This document shows positions 15,273 through 22,349 of a stretch of 47,049 nucleotides of DNA, piece by piece. A model generated the notes under the pieces. It worked only from the letters and a program-made list of their open reading frames with translations. It searched no databases and had not been told where the DNA came from. The first letter of the stretch is position 1; each line of letters begins with the position of its first letter. The position numbers and the translations under genes were made by a program. The stretch is from VGKU01 sp964388785 (GTDB lineage Bacteria > Patescibacteriota > Patescibacteriia > UBA9934 > GWF2-40-263): positions 1 to 47,049 of the forward strand of contig CAYMBX010000003.1 in NCBI GenBank assembly GCA_964388785.1, given 5' to 3'.

Positions 15273-16874
15273 ATGGCAGACATCGAATCGACCCTCGCCG
15301 AGCTCGGTATGACCTTTCCATCCGACACCCAGACCCGCACCGGCGACAAGCCGGGAACGGCACTCGCGCTTCCGACTCAGGCCGCCGTGTTCAAGCGCGC
15401 GCTGGCCGATCTCATCGACGGAGCGGCTCGGACGCAGGTCCAGGCCAAGCACCTCGACACGGCCCGCCAGTGGATGTGGGATCGCCTCGTCTACCGCGCC
15501 GACGGCAAGACCCCCGAGATGGTCCCCGTGGCCTTCGAGGGGCAGCTTGCCAAGGACGGGACGGACGTGCACATCTCCGCGCGCGTCACGTTCGGGGGGC
15601 AGGAGCACGAGGTTCTGCCGCTCGTCGTCGTCGACGTCCCGTACGTCCGGCTCGAGGGTGGGCGGTTCGTGAGCAACGGCACGTTCATGTGCGCCGTGTT
15701 CAAGCCGGCTCCGTACTGGGCGAAGGGCAAGGGCGGCAAGTCTGAGCTCAAGCCCGGCAGCGGCCCGTACAAGGTCTACCCGTTCGGTCTCGTCGACGAG
15801 GCCATCCTCGGCACCTGGAATCGGGTCGCTGCGGACATGCCCACCATGGGGTGGCCGCACATCGATCCGATCCCGAGCAAGCTGCGCAGCCCTGGTGTCC
15901 GTACGCTCACTCGCTTGCCGGCCTGCTACGAGCCGGTGAAGGCGGGCGACGAGCGCAGCCCCTGGACGATCGGGAACCTGTTCGGGAAGCGCCTCCTCAT
16001 GGCGCACCGTTCCCAGCCGATCCCGGTCACGGACGACGAGGCGGAGAACGGGTTCCAGACCCGGCACGTCTTCCGCTACCGCGAGCGCGAGAGCTCGATC
16101 GAGCTCGTGTGGCTCGGTCAGGAGGGCGTCGTCAAGATCGACGACCGCATCCCGATGGAGGAGCTCCGCGACGAGATCGACCCGTTCGGCGTCCTCGGAA
16201 CGGACGTCATGCGGTTCAACCCGGCCAACGCCGAGCGCGAGGTCCGTCGTCAGAAGCAGCTCGGCCGTAACGGCCAGCTCTACCGCAAGGCGCTCGAGCT
16301 CGGTCTCGTGACGGAGTCGGACTCCGACGCGGTCATCGACGCACAGCTCGACGCGCTCGGACGCGAGGCACTCATCATGGCCACGCGCATCTGGGAGAGC
16401 ACGCTCGAGGCGGCCAAGGAGCGCCTCAGCCGTCCGGTGGTCGGCATCCCGGCCATCGCGGATCTGCTGCAGGGCCGGCTCCTCAAGGACGCGCTCGTGA
16501 AGCTCAGCCCGGAGAGCGACGCGACGGCGGTCTGGATCTCGGAGCACACCGGTGCTGAGTTCAACTGGGCCTCGCCGTTCCACCGCGCGTTGCGCACGTG
16601 GCTCCTCGAGCGCGCGGCCAAGCACGCCCGATACCGCGACCCCGAGCCGCCGAAGGCCGACGACAAGCCCGAGGCCTCCAAGGCCAACGGCGCCACCGAG
16701 CACCCGCAGGTGCAGGGGCACATCGACGTCCCGGCCCTCAACGAGGCCTCCGCCGACGGCAAGGACGACAAGCCCAAGCGCGCGCCCCGCTCCGGCGGAC
16801 GCGGCGGCAAGGGCGGCTCCAGCAAGAAGGCCAAGGGCGACCAGCCCGCGGCCGACAACGGCGCGGCGTCCTAG
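15273..16874 (+). CDS. Large GC-rich unknown protein with a disordered basic tail
   Basis: 533 residues from ATG 15273, which has GAGGAG just upstream. The body (residues 1 to ~455) is a soluble mixed fold with no signal peptide or membrane helix; landmarks are TARQWMWDRLVY, LVVVDVPYVRLEGGRFVSNGTF, KVYPFGLVDEAILGTWN and RHVFRYRERESSIELVWLG. The last ~80 residues are disordered, rich in Lys, Gly, Ala and Ser (RSGGRGGKGGSSKKAKG), typical of nucleic-acid-binding tails. No family recognised. Codon use is strongly G/C-ending, unlike the flanking tatD and atp genes. The long reverse-strand ORF across it is a by-product of that bias. Confidence 0.75.
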   Translation: MADIESTLAELGMTFPSDTQTRTGDKPGTALALPTQAAVFKRALADLIDGAARTQVQAKHLDTARQWMWDRLVYRADGKTPEMVPVAFEGQLAKDGTDVHISARVTFGGQEHEVLPLVVVDVPYVRLEGGRFVSNGTFMCAVFKPAPYWAKGKGGKSELKPGSGPYKVYPFGLVDEAILGTWNRVAADMPTMGWPHIDPIPSKLRSPGVRTLTRLPACYEPVKAGDERSPWTIGNLFGKRLLMAHRSQPIPVTDDEAENGFQTRHVFRYRERESSIELVWLGQEGVVKIDDRIPMEELRDEIDPFGVLGTDVMRFNPANAEREVRRQKQLGRNGQLYRKALELGLVTESDSDAVIDAQLDALGREALIMATRIWESTLEAAKERLSRPVVGIPAIADLLQGRLLKDALVKLSPESDATAVWISEHTGAEFNWASPFHRALRTWLLERAAKHARYRDPEPPKADDKPEASKANGATEHPQVQGHIDVPALNEASADGKDDKPKRAPRSGGRGGKGGSSKKAKGDQPAADNGAAS

Positions 16875-16888
16875 CCCGCCGTTCCCTC

Positions 16889-16918
16889 TCAGGCAGTGAC
16901 TCAGTTCACTGCCTCTTT
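16889..16918 (+). terminator. Terminator of the 15273-16874 gene
   Basis: Stem AGGCAGTGA/TCACTGCCT (9 bp), loop CTCAGT, then CTTTTTATTTT. Confidence 0.92.
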
Positions 16919-16933
16919 TTATTTTCTATCTTT

Positions 16934-17033
16934 CTGTCATCCTGAGCGCAGCGAAGGATCCCGAAGCCCTCGTGATCCTTCGGCTAAATGATAAACGCTC
17001 GCTCGGCAAGCTCAGCTGGCCTCAGGATGACAG
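16934..17033. repeat. CTGTCATCCTGA inverted-repeat element, copy B
   Basis: CTGTCATCCTGAGCGCAG at the left end and CTCAGGATGACAG at the right end (17021-17033) form an outer stem; GAAGGATC and GATCCTTC form an inner one. A GGCAAGCTCAGCTGGC insertion separates it from copy A. Part of the 423-nt gene-free stretch 16875-17297, which otherwise holds a terminator, a long hairpin and the atp promoter. Confidence 0.85.
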
Positions 17034-17127
17034 AGAGAGGCGTTCAGTATGACAAAATGGAAGCAAAGCTCATTTTCTACCCGCCTCCCACATTGGAAAA
17101 ATTCATTCCTCACATCCAAGTGTTAAA

Positions 17128-17199
17128 GAGATCGTTACGGGTTCTCTTTTCTGCCTTCGGCTTGCCAGAATGGCGAAGAAAAGAGAACCCGTCGATCTC
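17128..17199. repeat. Long imperfect hairpin upstream of the atp promoter
   Basis: The arms GAGATCG (17128-17134) and ACGGGTTCTCTTTTCT (17137-17152) pair perfectly with 17177-17199, leaving only a 2-nt TT bulge: 23 bp in all. The 24-nt loop holds a small GCC-TTC-GGC hairpin. There is no T-tract after either arm, so a terminator is unlikely. Confidence 0.8.
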
Positions 17200-17243
17200 T
17201 CCACCCCAACGTTTGATTCTAGTTGCATGTTTTTTCATCCTCA

Positions 17244-17272
17244 TTGACCTTTCCACCATTTCCCCGTATACT
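17244..17272 (+). promoter_or_regulatory. ATP synthase operon promoter
   Basis: TTGACC (17244-17249), a 17-nt spacer and TATACT (17267-17272), then 25 nt to ATG 17298. The short leader has no Shine-Dalgarno sequence. Confidence 0.75.
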
Positions 17273-17297
17273 TTCGGCGCTTGTTCGTTTCGCCCCT

Positions 17298-17537
17298 ATG
17301 TCAAAGGACGCTGCCAACTACCGACTCGCCATGAAGATTTTCGCCGATTTTTCGGGAACAATCGCGGTTCCGGCGGTTTTGGCTGCACTTGCGGGAAAGT
17401 GGCTTGACACGCAGTATTCCACAGCCCCGCGTTATCTGATTCTTCTTCTTGCGCTCGCACTTGTATCCACAGCGATTGTGATTGTAAAAAAGGCGAAGAA
17501 GTATCGCGACGAATACGAACGTATCAACCAGAAATAA
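17298..17537 (+). CDS. AtpI/AtpZ-like small membrane subunit of the ATP synthase operon
   Basis: 79 residues with two membrane helices (DFSGTIAVPAVLAALAGKWL and YLILLLALALVSTAIVIV) and a basic tail (KKAKKYRDEYERIN). Small proteins of this type open many atp operons and help assemble the c-ring or import magnesium/calcium. An in-frame GTG-like extension upstream lies before the promoter, so ATG 17298 is used. The call relies on size, topology and its position 1 nt before atpB. Confidence 0.72.
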   Translation: MSKDAANYRLAMKIFADFSGTIAVPAVLAALAGKWLDTQYSTAPRYLILLLALALVSTAIVIVKKAKKYRDEYERINQK

Positions 17538-17538
17538 T

Positions 17539-18387
17539 ATGAGTCTTGTCCTGCCACCTGTTGCTGCGGAACCCGTTTTCCATCTTGGTGACTTCGTCAT
17601 CACAAATTCCATGATTAATGGCTGGATTGCGGTCGTGTTTTTCGTCATCATCGCCTTTGTTGCGCGCAAACGTACCGCGCTTGTTCCAAAAGGATTTCAA
17701 AATGTGATCGAAGGGATCGTAGAGTTCCTTCTGAAAGAAGTCGAAAAAGTCGCAGGGGATAAGAAGAAAGCTCGTCAGTTTTTGCCGATTGTCGGCACGA
17801 TCTTTCTCTTCATCCTCTTTTCTAATTGGATTGGCTTGTTGCCGGGTACAGGATCAATTGGCATCTGGGGCGAACTTCACGGAAAGATCGAACTCATTCC
17901 GCTTCTTCGTCCCGCAGCCAGTGACCTTAATTTGACGCTTGCCATTGCGTTGTTTGCGGTAGTCACTTCACATGTCATGGCACTTTTGACGATCGGTCCG
18001 CTCAACCATATCAGCAAATTCATCAACATTCGCGGTATTCTCAAATCATTTCGAAAAGGTCCAATTGCTGTTGCAGTCGCATTTGTTGAGTTCGGTGTTG
18101 GACTCATTGAAATCGTCGGGGAAATTGCAAAAGTCGTTTCACTCTCTCTTCGTTTATTCGGAAATATCTTTGCCGGAGAAGTGCTGATCACCGTCATGCT
18201 TGGTCTTCTCGCGTTTTTCGTGCCGATCCCCTTTATGTTCCTCGAATTGCTTGTCGGAGCTGTGCAAGCAACGGTGTTTGCGATGTTGACGCTCGCATAT
18301 CTCGTTGTTGCCACAGACGATCATGGGCATGAAGAAGAACATGCCGAGAAACAGGACCCTGCTGTTTCACCATCCCACTCATCATAA
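17539..18387 (+). CDS. atpB: ATP synthase Fo subunit a
   Basis: Subunit a forms the proton half-channels against the c-ring. The signature helix LSLRLFGNIFAGEVLI carries the essential Arg; NLTLAIALFAVVTSHVMALL and LLVGAVQATVFAMLTLAYL are also diagnostic. 282 residues with five or six helices, and a His/Glu-rich cytoplasmic tail (DDHGHEEEHAEKQ). A 24-bp hairpin begins 1 nt after the stop, between this gene and atpE. Confidence 0.96.
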   Translation: MSLVLPPVAAEPVFHLGDFVITNSMINGWIAVVFFVIIAFVARKRTALVPKGFQNVIEGIVEFLLKEVEKVAGDKKKARQFLPIVGTIFLFILFSNWIGLLPGTGSIGIWGELHGKIELIPLLRPAASDLNLTLAIALFAVVTSHVMALLTIGPLNHISKFINIRGILKSFRKGPIAVAVAFVEFGVGLIEIVGEIAKVVSLSLRLFGNIFAGEVLITVMLGLLAFFVPIPFMFLELLVGAVQATVFAMLTLAYLVVATDDHGHEEEHAEKQDPAVSPSHSS

Positions 18388-18388
18388 A

Positions 18389-18470
18389 GAGGTAACACTT
18401 CGTGCACATGTCGGAGGGAACAAGTGCGACAGTCACTTGGCCCGGAGACATGTGCACGAAGTGTTACCTC
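18389..18470. repeat. 24-bp perfect inverted repeat between atpB and atpE
   Basis: Arms 18389-18412 and 18447-18470 are exact reverse complements, starting GAGGTAACACTTCGTG. The 34-nt loop folds further: GGG/CCC and CAAGTG/CACTTG (18421-18426 with 18434-18439). No T-tract, so not a terminator. It sits ahead of atpE, whose product is needed in about 10 copies per complex, and may block decay or processing of the mRNA. Confidence 0.9.
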
Positions 18471-18498
18471 TAACACCTAATCCTAATACCTAAAACCC
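18470..18498 (+). repeat. CTAACACC-type motif, copy 4 (two units)
   Basis: Unit 1 CTAACACCTAATCC and unit 2 TAATACCTAAAACCC lie in tandem, ending 5 nt before the atpE ATG. Confidence 0.65.
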
Positions 18499-18503
18499 AC
18501 TTT

Positions 18504-18722
18504 ATGTCTCCAGAGACAATGACAACGCTTGCAAAAGCGCTCGTGATGGCCATCGGAGGTATCGCACCTGCCTTGGCGATCGGACTGATTGGTTTGAGAG
18601 CCATGGAATCGATTGGCCGCAATCCGGAAGCATCCGGAAAACTGTTCGTGCCAATGCTTCTTGGTATGGCGTTTGCGGAAGCCATCGCGATTTATTCGCT
18701 CGTGGTTGCATTTACGCTGTAA
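18504..18722 (+). CDS. atpE: ATP synthase Fo subunit c
   Basis: A 72-residue hairpin of two membrane helices joined by the polar loop RNPEA (ESIGRNPEASGK). The ion-carrying Glu is in AFAEAIAIYSL. The residues that define sodium binding (a Gln in helix 1, and Ser/Thr just after the Glu) are absent: helix 1 reads APALAIGLIGL and the Glu is followed by Ala. I therefore infer proton coupling. It is flanked on both sides by non-coding structured DNA, unlike the other tightly packed atp genes. Confidence 0.95.
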   Translation: MSPETMTTLAKALVMAIGGIAPALAIGLIGLRAMESIGRNPEASGKLFVPMLLGMAFAEAIAIYSLVVAFTL

Positions 18723-18753
18723 TTTTTGACAGGAGATGACTTACGTCGTCTTT

Positions 18754-18917
18754 CTGTCATCTTGAAGGAATTTTTACATGTCATCCTGAGGGAGCACCGT
18801 CGCGCTCAGCGCGACGCGGCGACCGAAGGATCCCGAAGGTTTCGAGATCCTTCGTCGGCCATTCGACAAGCTCGTGGCCTCCTCAGGATGACAGAAGAAA
18901 TGCGTTTGAGATGACAG
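18754..18917. repeat. CTGTCATCCTGA inverted-repeat element, copy C, nested form
   Basis: Left side has CTGTCATCTTGAAGG and then TGTCATCCTGAGGGAGC; right side has CTCAGGATGACAG (ends 18894) and then TTTGAGATGACAG (ends 18917). Inner arms GTCGCGCTCAGCGCGAC and GAAGGATC/GATCCTTC form further stems. It fills the gap between atpE and atpF and contains no gene. Confidence 0.85.
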
Positions 18918-18936
18918 GAAAAAGTTTTATCCTCAT

Positions 18937-19494
18937 ATGTCCTCACCCATCGAAACAACTGAACTCGCACAACAGACTGCCGAAGCCGTCGAAGCAACCG
19001 GCGGTCTCGGCATGCTGGGAATCAACCTCAAAATTTTTATTGCACAGCTCGTCAACTTCGTGCTTGTGCTTCTGGTGCTTTGGAAGTGGGTTTACCAACC
19101 TCTTGTAAAGCTGCTTGATGAGCGAAGTAAACGCATCGAACAAAGCATGAAGCATGCCGAAGAGATTGAAGAGAAAATGAAGTCCGTAGAAGAAGAACAG
19201 GGTCGGTTGCTGAGCGAAGCCAAAGCGAGCGCGGCCGCGGTGATGGAACAAGCACGGGAAGACGCGGAACGAAGAAAGAGCGAAATGCTTCACCTGGCAA
19301 AAGAAGAGGTACAACGTGTTGTGGTGCAAGGGAAAGAACAATTGCGCTCCGAAAAACAGCAGATGATTCGAGAAGCGAAAGTCGAGATGGCCGAAATTGC
19401 GGTCGAAGCCGCGAAGCGTGTGCTGCAAGAATCAATCGATGAAAAACGATCGCAAACAATTGCTGAACAGGCCATTTCGAAGCTGGTTACTTGA
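18937..19494 (+). CDS. atpF: ATP synthase Fo subunit b
   Basis: The peripheral stalk subunit: one N-terminal membrane helix (IFIAQLVNFVLVLLVLWKWVYQPL) followed by a long Glu/Lys-rich coiled coil (RSKRIEQSMKHAEEIEEKMK onward) to the C-terminus. 185 residues, slightly longer than the E. coli form because of a Glu/Thr-rich leader before the helix. A 3-nt gap to atpH. Confidence 0.94.
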   Translation: MSSPIETTELAQQTAEAVEATGGLGMLGINLKIFIAQLVNFVLVLLVLWKWVYQPLVKLLDERSKRIEQSMKHAEEIEEKMKSVEEEQGRLLSEAKASAAAVMEQAREDAERRKSEMLHLAKEEVQRVVVQGKEQLRSEKQQMIREAKVEMAEIAVEAAKRVLQESIDEKRSQTIAEQAISKLVT

Positions 19495-19497
19495 TGT

Positions 19498-19878
19498 ATG
19501 CGCTACACACCTAAACAACTTGCAACCGCCTTGGTTGAGACCGTGGAAAAAGACAAAACGTCCGCCCAAAAGGCGGCGGAGGAAGTGATCGCCATTCTTG
19601 CCTCCCAACAAGAGCTTTCGCGCGTGCGGGACGTGATGCAGATGGTCGAACAGGTTTGGAAGCAACGTTATGGCGCCGCAACCATCACGATCGATTCCGC
19701 GCATCCACTAAACGCACATGCAAGAAAAAAGATCGAGTCGCTCTCTCACGGCGCCGAAATCAAGGAAGAGATTGACGCGACGCTCATCGGCGGAGCCCGC
19801 GTGCGCATTGACGATCGCATCATCGATGCATCGATCTCCGGTCAGCTCAATCAACTCAAATCCCTTCTCGTAAAGTAA
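19498..19878 (+). CDS. atpH: ATP synthase F1 subunit delta, short form
   Basis: Links the b stalk to the top of F1. Only 126 residues against ~175-180 in most bacteria. The C-terminal stalk-binding signature is intact (EEIDATLIGGARVRIDDRIIDASISGQL). The N-terminal six-helix domain that clamps onto alpha is much reduced (YTPKQLATALVETVEKDKTS then ~60 residues). It lies 3 nt after atpF and 10 nt before atpA, so the shortness is not due to a missed start or frameshift. Confidence 0.88.
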   Translation: MRYTPKQLATALVETVEKDKTSAQKAAEEVIAILASQQELSRVRDVMQMVEQVWKQRYGAATITIDSAHPLNAHARKKIESLSHGAEIKEEIDATLIGGARVRIDDRIIDASISGQLNQLKSLLVK

Positions 19879-19888
19879 CGCAGAATGT

Positions 19889-21397
19889 ATGGCATCAAAA
19901 ACTGATATTATCCACGCCTTGAAACAATCGCTTGAGCAATTCCATGCGGAAGCGAAAGAAGAGCAGGTCGGAACGGTTCTCACGGTTGGGGATGGAACGG
20001 CCCGCATGACGGGACTGACCGATGCACGTGCATCGGAAATGCTTGAATTTCCTGGTGGAGTGTTTGGGGTCGCCTTGAACTTGGAAGAAAGCGGCGTGGG
20101 CGCGGTGATTCTTGGAGATGCATCCGGAATCAAAGAAGGAGACACGGTGAAATCGACCGGTCGTATTTTGTCGATTCCTGTTTCTGATGATGTTCTCGGC
20201 CGCGTGATTGATCCGCTCGGCAATCCCGTAGATGGAAAGGGGAAGTTGAACGCAACAAAATATTATCCGATTGAAAAAATCGCTCCAGGCGTCATGACGC
20301 GCAAATCAGTTGGTGTTCCGCTTCAAACTGGAATGAAGGCGATTGATGCGATGATTCCCATCGGACGCGGACAGCGCGAGCTGATTATCGGTGATCGACA
20401 AACAGGGAAAACAGCCATTGCCGTCGACACTATCATCAATCAAAAGGGACAAGGGGTGAAATGTATTTATGTGGCGATCGGCCAAAAGGAATCTAAGGTC
20501 GCAAAGATCGTTGCCAAACTCGAGGAAGCTGGTGCGATGGAATACACCACTGTGGTTGTTGCTGGCGCATCTGCGCCTGCGGCATTGTCGTATATTGCCC
20601 CATTTAGTGGATGCACGATCGGCGAGTATTTCATGTCCAAAGGGGAAGATGCGCTTGTGATTTATGACGATCTTTCCAAACAAGCGTGGGCATACCGTGA
20701 AATTTCACTCTTGCTTCGCCGCCCACCCGGACGCGAGGCTTATCCGGGTGACGTGTTTTATCTGCACTCCCGTTTGCTTGAACGCGCCGCGCGTTTGAAT
20801 GAAGAAAACGGCGGAGGTTCGTTAACTGCGTTGCCGATTATTGAAACGCAAGCAGGTGATGTCTCGGCCTATATTCCTACAAACGTGATTTCGATCACGG
20901 ACGGACAGATTTATCTTGAAACGGATCTGTTTTATCGCGGGATTCGTCCGGCACTCAATGTGGGACTTTCAGTGTCCCGCGTTGGTTCGGCCGCTCAAAC
21001 AAAAGCGATGAAAAAAGTGGCGGGAAAGTTGCGACTTGACCTGGCACAATTTCGCGAACTTGAAGCGTTTGCGCAGTTTGCGACCGATCTTGATCCGCAA
21101 ACACGCGCGCAAATTGAGCGCGGACGTCGGACAACCGAGCTGTTGAAACAACCCCAATATCACCCGCTTCCGTTTGAGGAACAAGTGGCGGTCATTTATG
21201 CCGTGACCAATGGATTCGTGGACGAGATCCCGGTGGAACAGGTTGTTCAGTGGGAATTGGATTTTCGTACGTTCATGCTTGCTTCAGGAGCCGAGACACT
21301 GAAAAAATTGCGAGAAGAAAAGACGATTACAGAAGAGATTGAAGTGATGCTTAAGCAGAACATTCACGATTTTAACGCGACGTTTTCTCGAACCTAG
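19889..21397 (+). CDS. atpA: ATP synthase F1 subunit alpha
   Basis: Non-catalytic nucleotide-binding subunit of the alpha3beta3 ring. Walker A GDRQTGKTAIAVDTI, Walker B-region ALVIYDDLSKQAWAYR, the signature LLRRPPGREAYPGDVFYLHSRLLERAA, and the arginine-finger segment RPALNVGLSVSRVGSAAQ are present. Full length at 502 residues. The ATG is preceded by an overlapping ATG-T-ATG pattern (also seen at atpH and atpD) rather than a Shine-Dalgarno site. Confidence 0.97.
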   Translation: MASKTDIIHALKQSLEQFHAEAKEEQVGTVLTVGDGTARMTGLTDARASEMLEFPGGVFGVALNLEESGVGAVILGDASGIKEGDTVKSTGRILSIPVSDDVLGRVIDPLGNPVDGKGKLNATKYYPIEKIAPGVMTRKSVGVPLQTGMKAIDAMIPIGRGQRELIIGDRQTGKTAIAVDTIINQKGQGVKCIYVAIGQKESKVAKIVAKLEEAGAMEYTTVVVAGASAPAALSYIAPFSGCTIGEYFMSKGEDALVIYDDLSKQAWAYREISLLLRRPPGREAYPGDVFYLHSRLLERAARLNEENGGGSLTALPIIETQAGDVSAYIPTNVISITDGQIYLETDLFYRGIRPALNVGLSVSRVGSAAQTKAMKKVAGKLRLDLAQFRELEAFAQFATDLDPQTRAQIERGRRTTELLKQPQYHPLPFEEQVAVIYAVTNGFVDEIPVEQVVQWELDFRTFMLASGAETLKKLREEKTITEEIEVMLKQNIHDFNATFSRT

Positions 21398-21422
21398 CAC
21401 CTAATCCCTAACACCGAAAACC
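21394..21422 (+). repeat. CTAACACC-type motif, copy 5 (two units)
   Basis: Unit 1 CTAGCACCTAATCC overlaps the atpA stop; unit 2 CTAACACCGAAAACC ends 6 nt before the atpG GTG. Confidence 0.65.
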
Positions 21423-21428
21423 TTTCTT

Positions 21429-22343
21429 GTGGCTGTCCAAACCCGTGCAATCAAACGACGAATCAAATCCGTCACCAATACGCGCAAGATCACCAAGGCA
21501 ATGGAACTCGTTTCGGCGAGCAAAATGCGCAAAGCGGTGAACGCGGTTTTGATGTCCAAGCCGTACGCCAAAATTGCATGGGAAGCAGTTCGTTCGATCG
21601 GAAAAAAGGTGGATACCTCAATGCATCCTCTCTTGCGCGAGGCGGATAAGGTTGAACGCGTCCTGTTACTGCTTCTCACGTCTGATCGTGGTCTTGCGGG
21701 AGGATACAACACCAACATTATTAAACAGGCCATGCAACGAATCCGACAGGTGCATACATCTGCGGAAGTACAAACGATCTGTATCGGAAAACGGGGTGCG
21801 GATGCGGTTCGGCGCGCAGGGTACACGATGCTCGCGAGTTTTACGGAGGTGACAAACAATACAAAGTTCGAGGAGATTTTGCCTATCGGACGCATGATTA
21901 TCGATGAGTATACCAGTGGTCGCTGCGACAAGGTTTTGCTCGCCTATACGGATTTTGTCAGCGCAATTGCGCAAAAGCCAGTGATTTTGGAACTGCTGCC
22001 GCTTGGAGGGCCGGAAGAATTAAAAGGGCTTGGACAGGTTGGTGAAGGGGAGTCGATGGAGAAGAAAGAAGAGACAAGAGCGGACTACATATTTGAACCC
22101 ACACCGCTCGCCGTCCTCAACCGCGTATTGCCGAGACTGGTCGAAACAATGGTTTATCAAGCCGTTCTGGAGGCGGCGGCCTCTGAACACTCTGCACGTA
22201 TGATGGCCATGAGAAGCGCATCCGATAATGCAAAAGAAATGATCGGAGATCTCACATTCACCTTTAACCAAGCACGACAAGCGGGCATCACCCAAGAGAT
22301 TGCGGAGATCTCGAGTGGAAAAGCCGCACTCGAAAATAAATAG
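21429..22343 (+). CDS. atpG: ATP synthase F1 subunit gamma
   Basis: The rotating central shaft. Both coiled-coil ends are typical: RAIKRRIKSVTNTRKITKAMELVSASKMRKA at the N-terminus and AASEHSARMMAMRSASDNAKEMIGDLTFTFNQARQAGITQEI at the C-terminus. LLTSDRGLAGGYNTNI is a family hallmark. Start is GTG 21429; no better ATG lies nearby. 304 residues, with a Glu/Lys insertion (GEGESMEKKEETRADY) near residue 220. Confidence 0.95.
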   Translation: MAVQTRAIKRRIKSVTNTRKITKAMELVSASKMRKAVNAVLMSKPYAKIAWEAVRSIGKKVDTSMHPLLREADKVERVLLLLLTSDRGLAGGYNTNIIKQAMQRIRQVHTSAEVQTICIGKRGADAVRRAGYTMLASFTEVTNNTKFEEILPIGRMIIDEYTSGRCDKVLLAYTDFVSAIAQKPVILELLPLGGPEELKGLGQVGEGESMEKKEETRADYIFEPTPLAVLNRVLPRLVETMVYQAVLEAAASEHSARMMAMRSASDNAKEMIGDLTFTFNQARQAGITQEIAEISSGKAALENK

Positions 22344-22349
22344 AGATGT

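Noticed and set aside
15183..16721. A 512-codon open frame on the minus strand across the 15273 gene
   Set aside because: It is the mirror of a GC-rich gene with G/C-ending codons. The plus strand has the promoter, ribosome site, terminator and sensible protein; the minus frame gives a low-complexity Arg/Val/Leu product.
18504..18722. Sodium-driven ATP synthase
   Set aside because: Subunit c lacks the Gln in helix 1 and the Ser/Thr after the ion-carrying Glu.
13943..18917. CRISPR array from the repeated CTGTCATCCTGA blocks
   Set aside because: Only three widely spaced, palindromic, unequal copies; no regular spacers and no cas genes.
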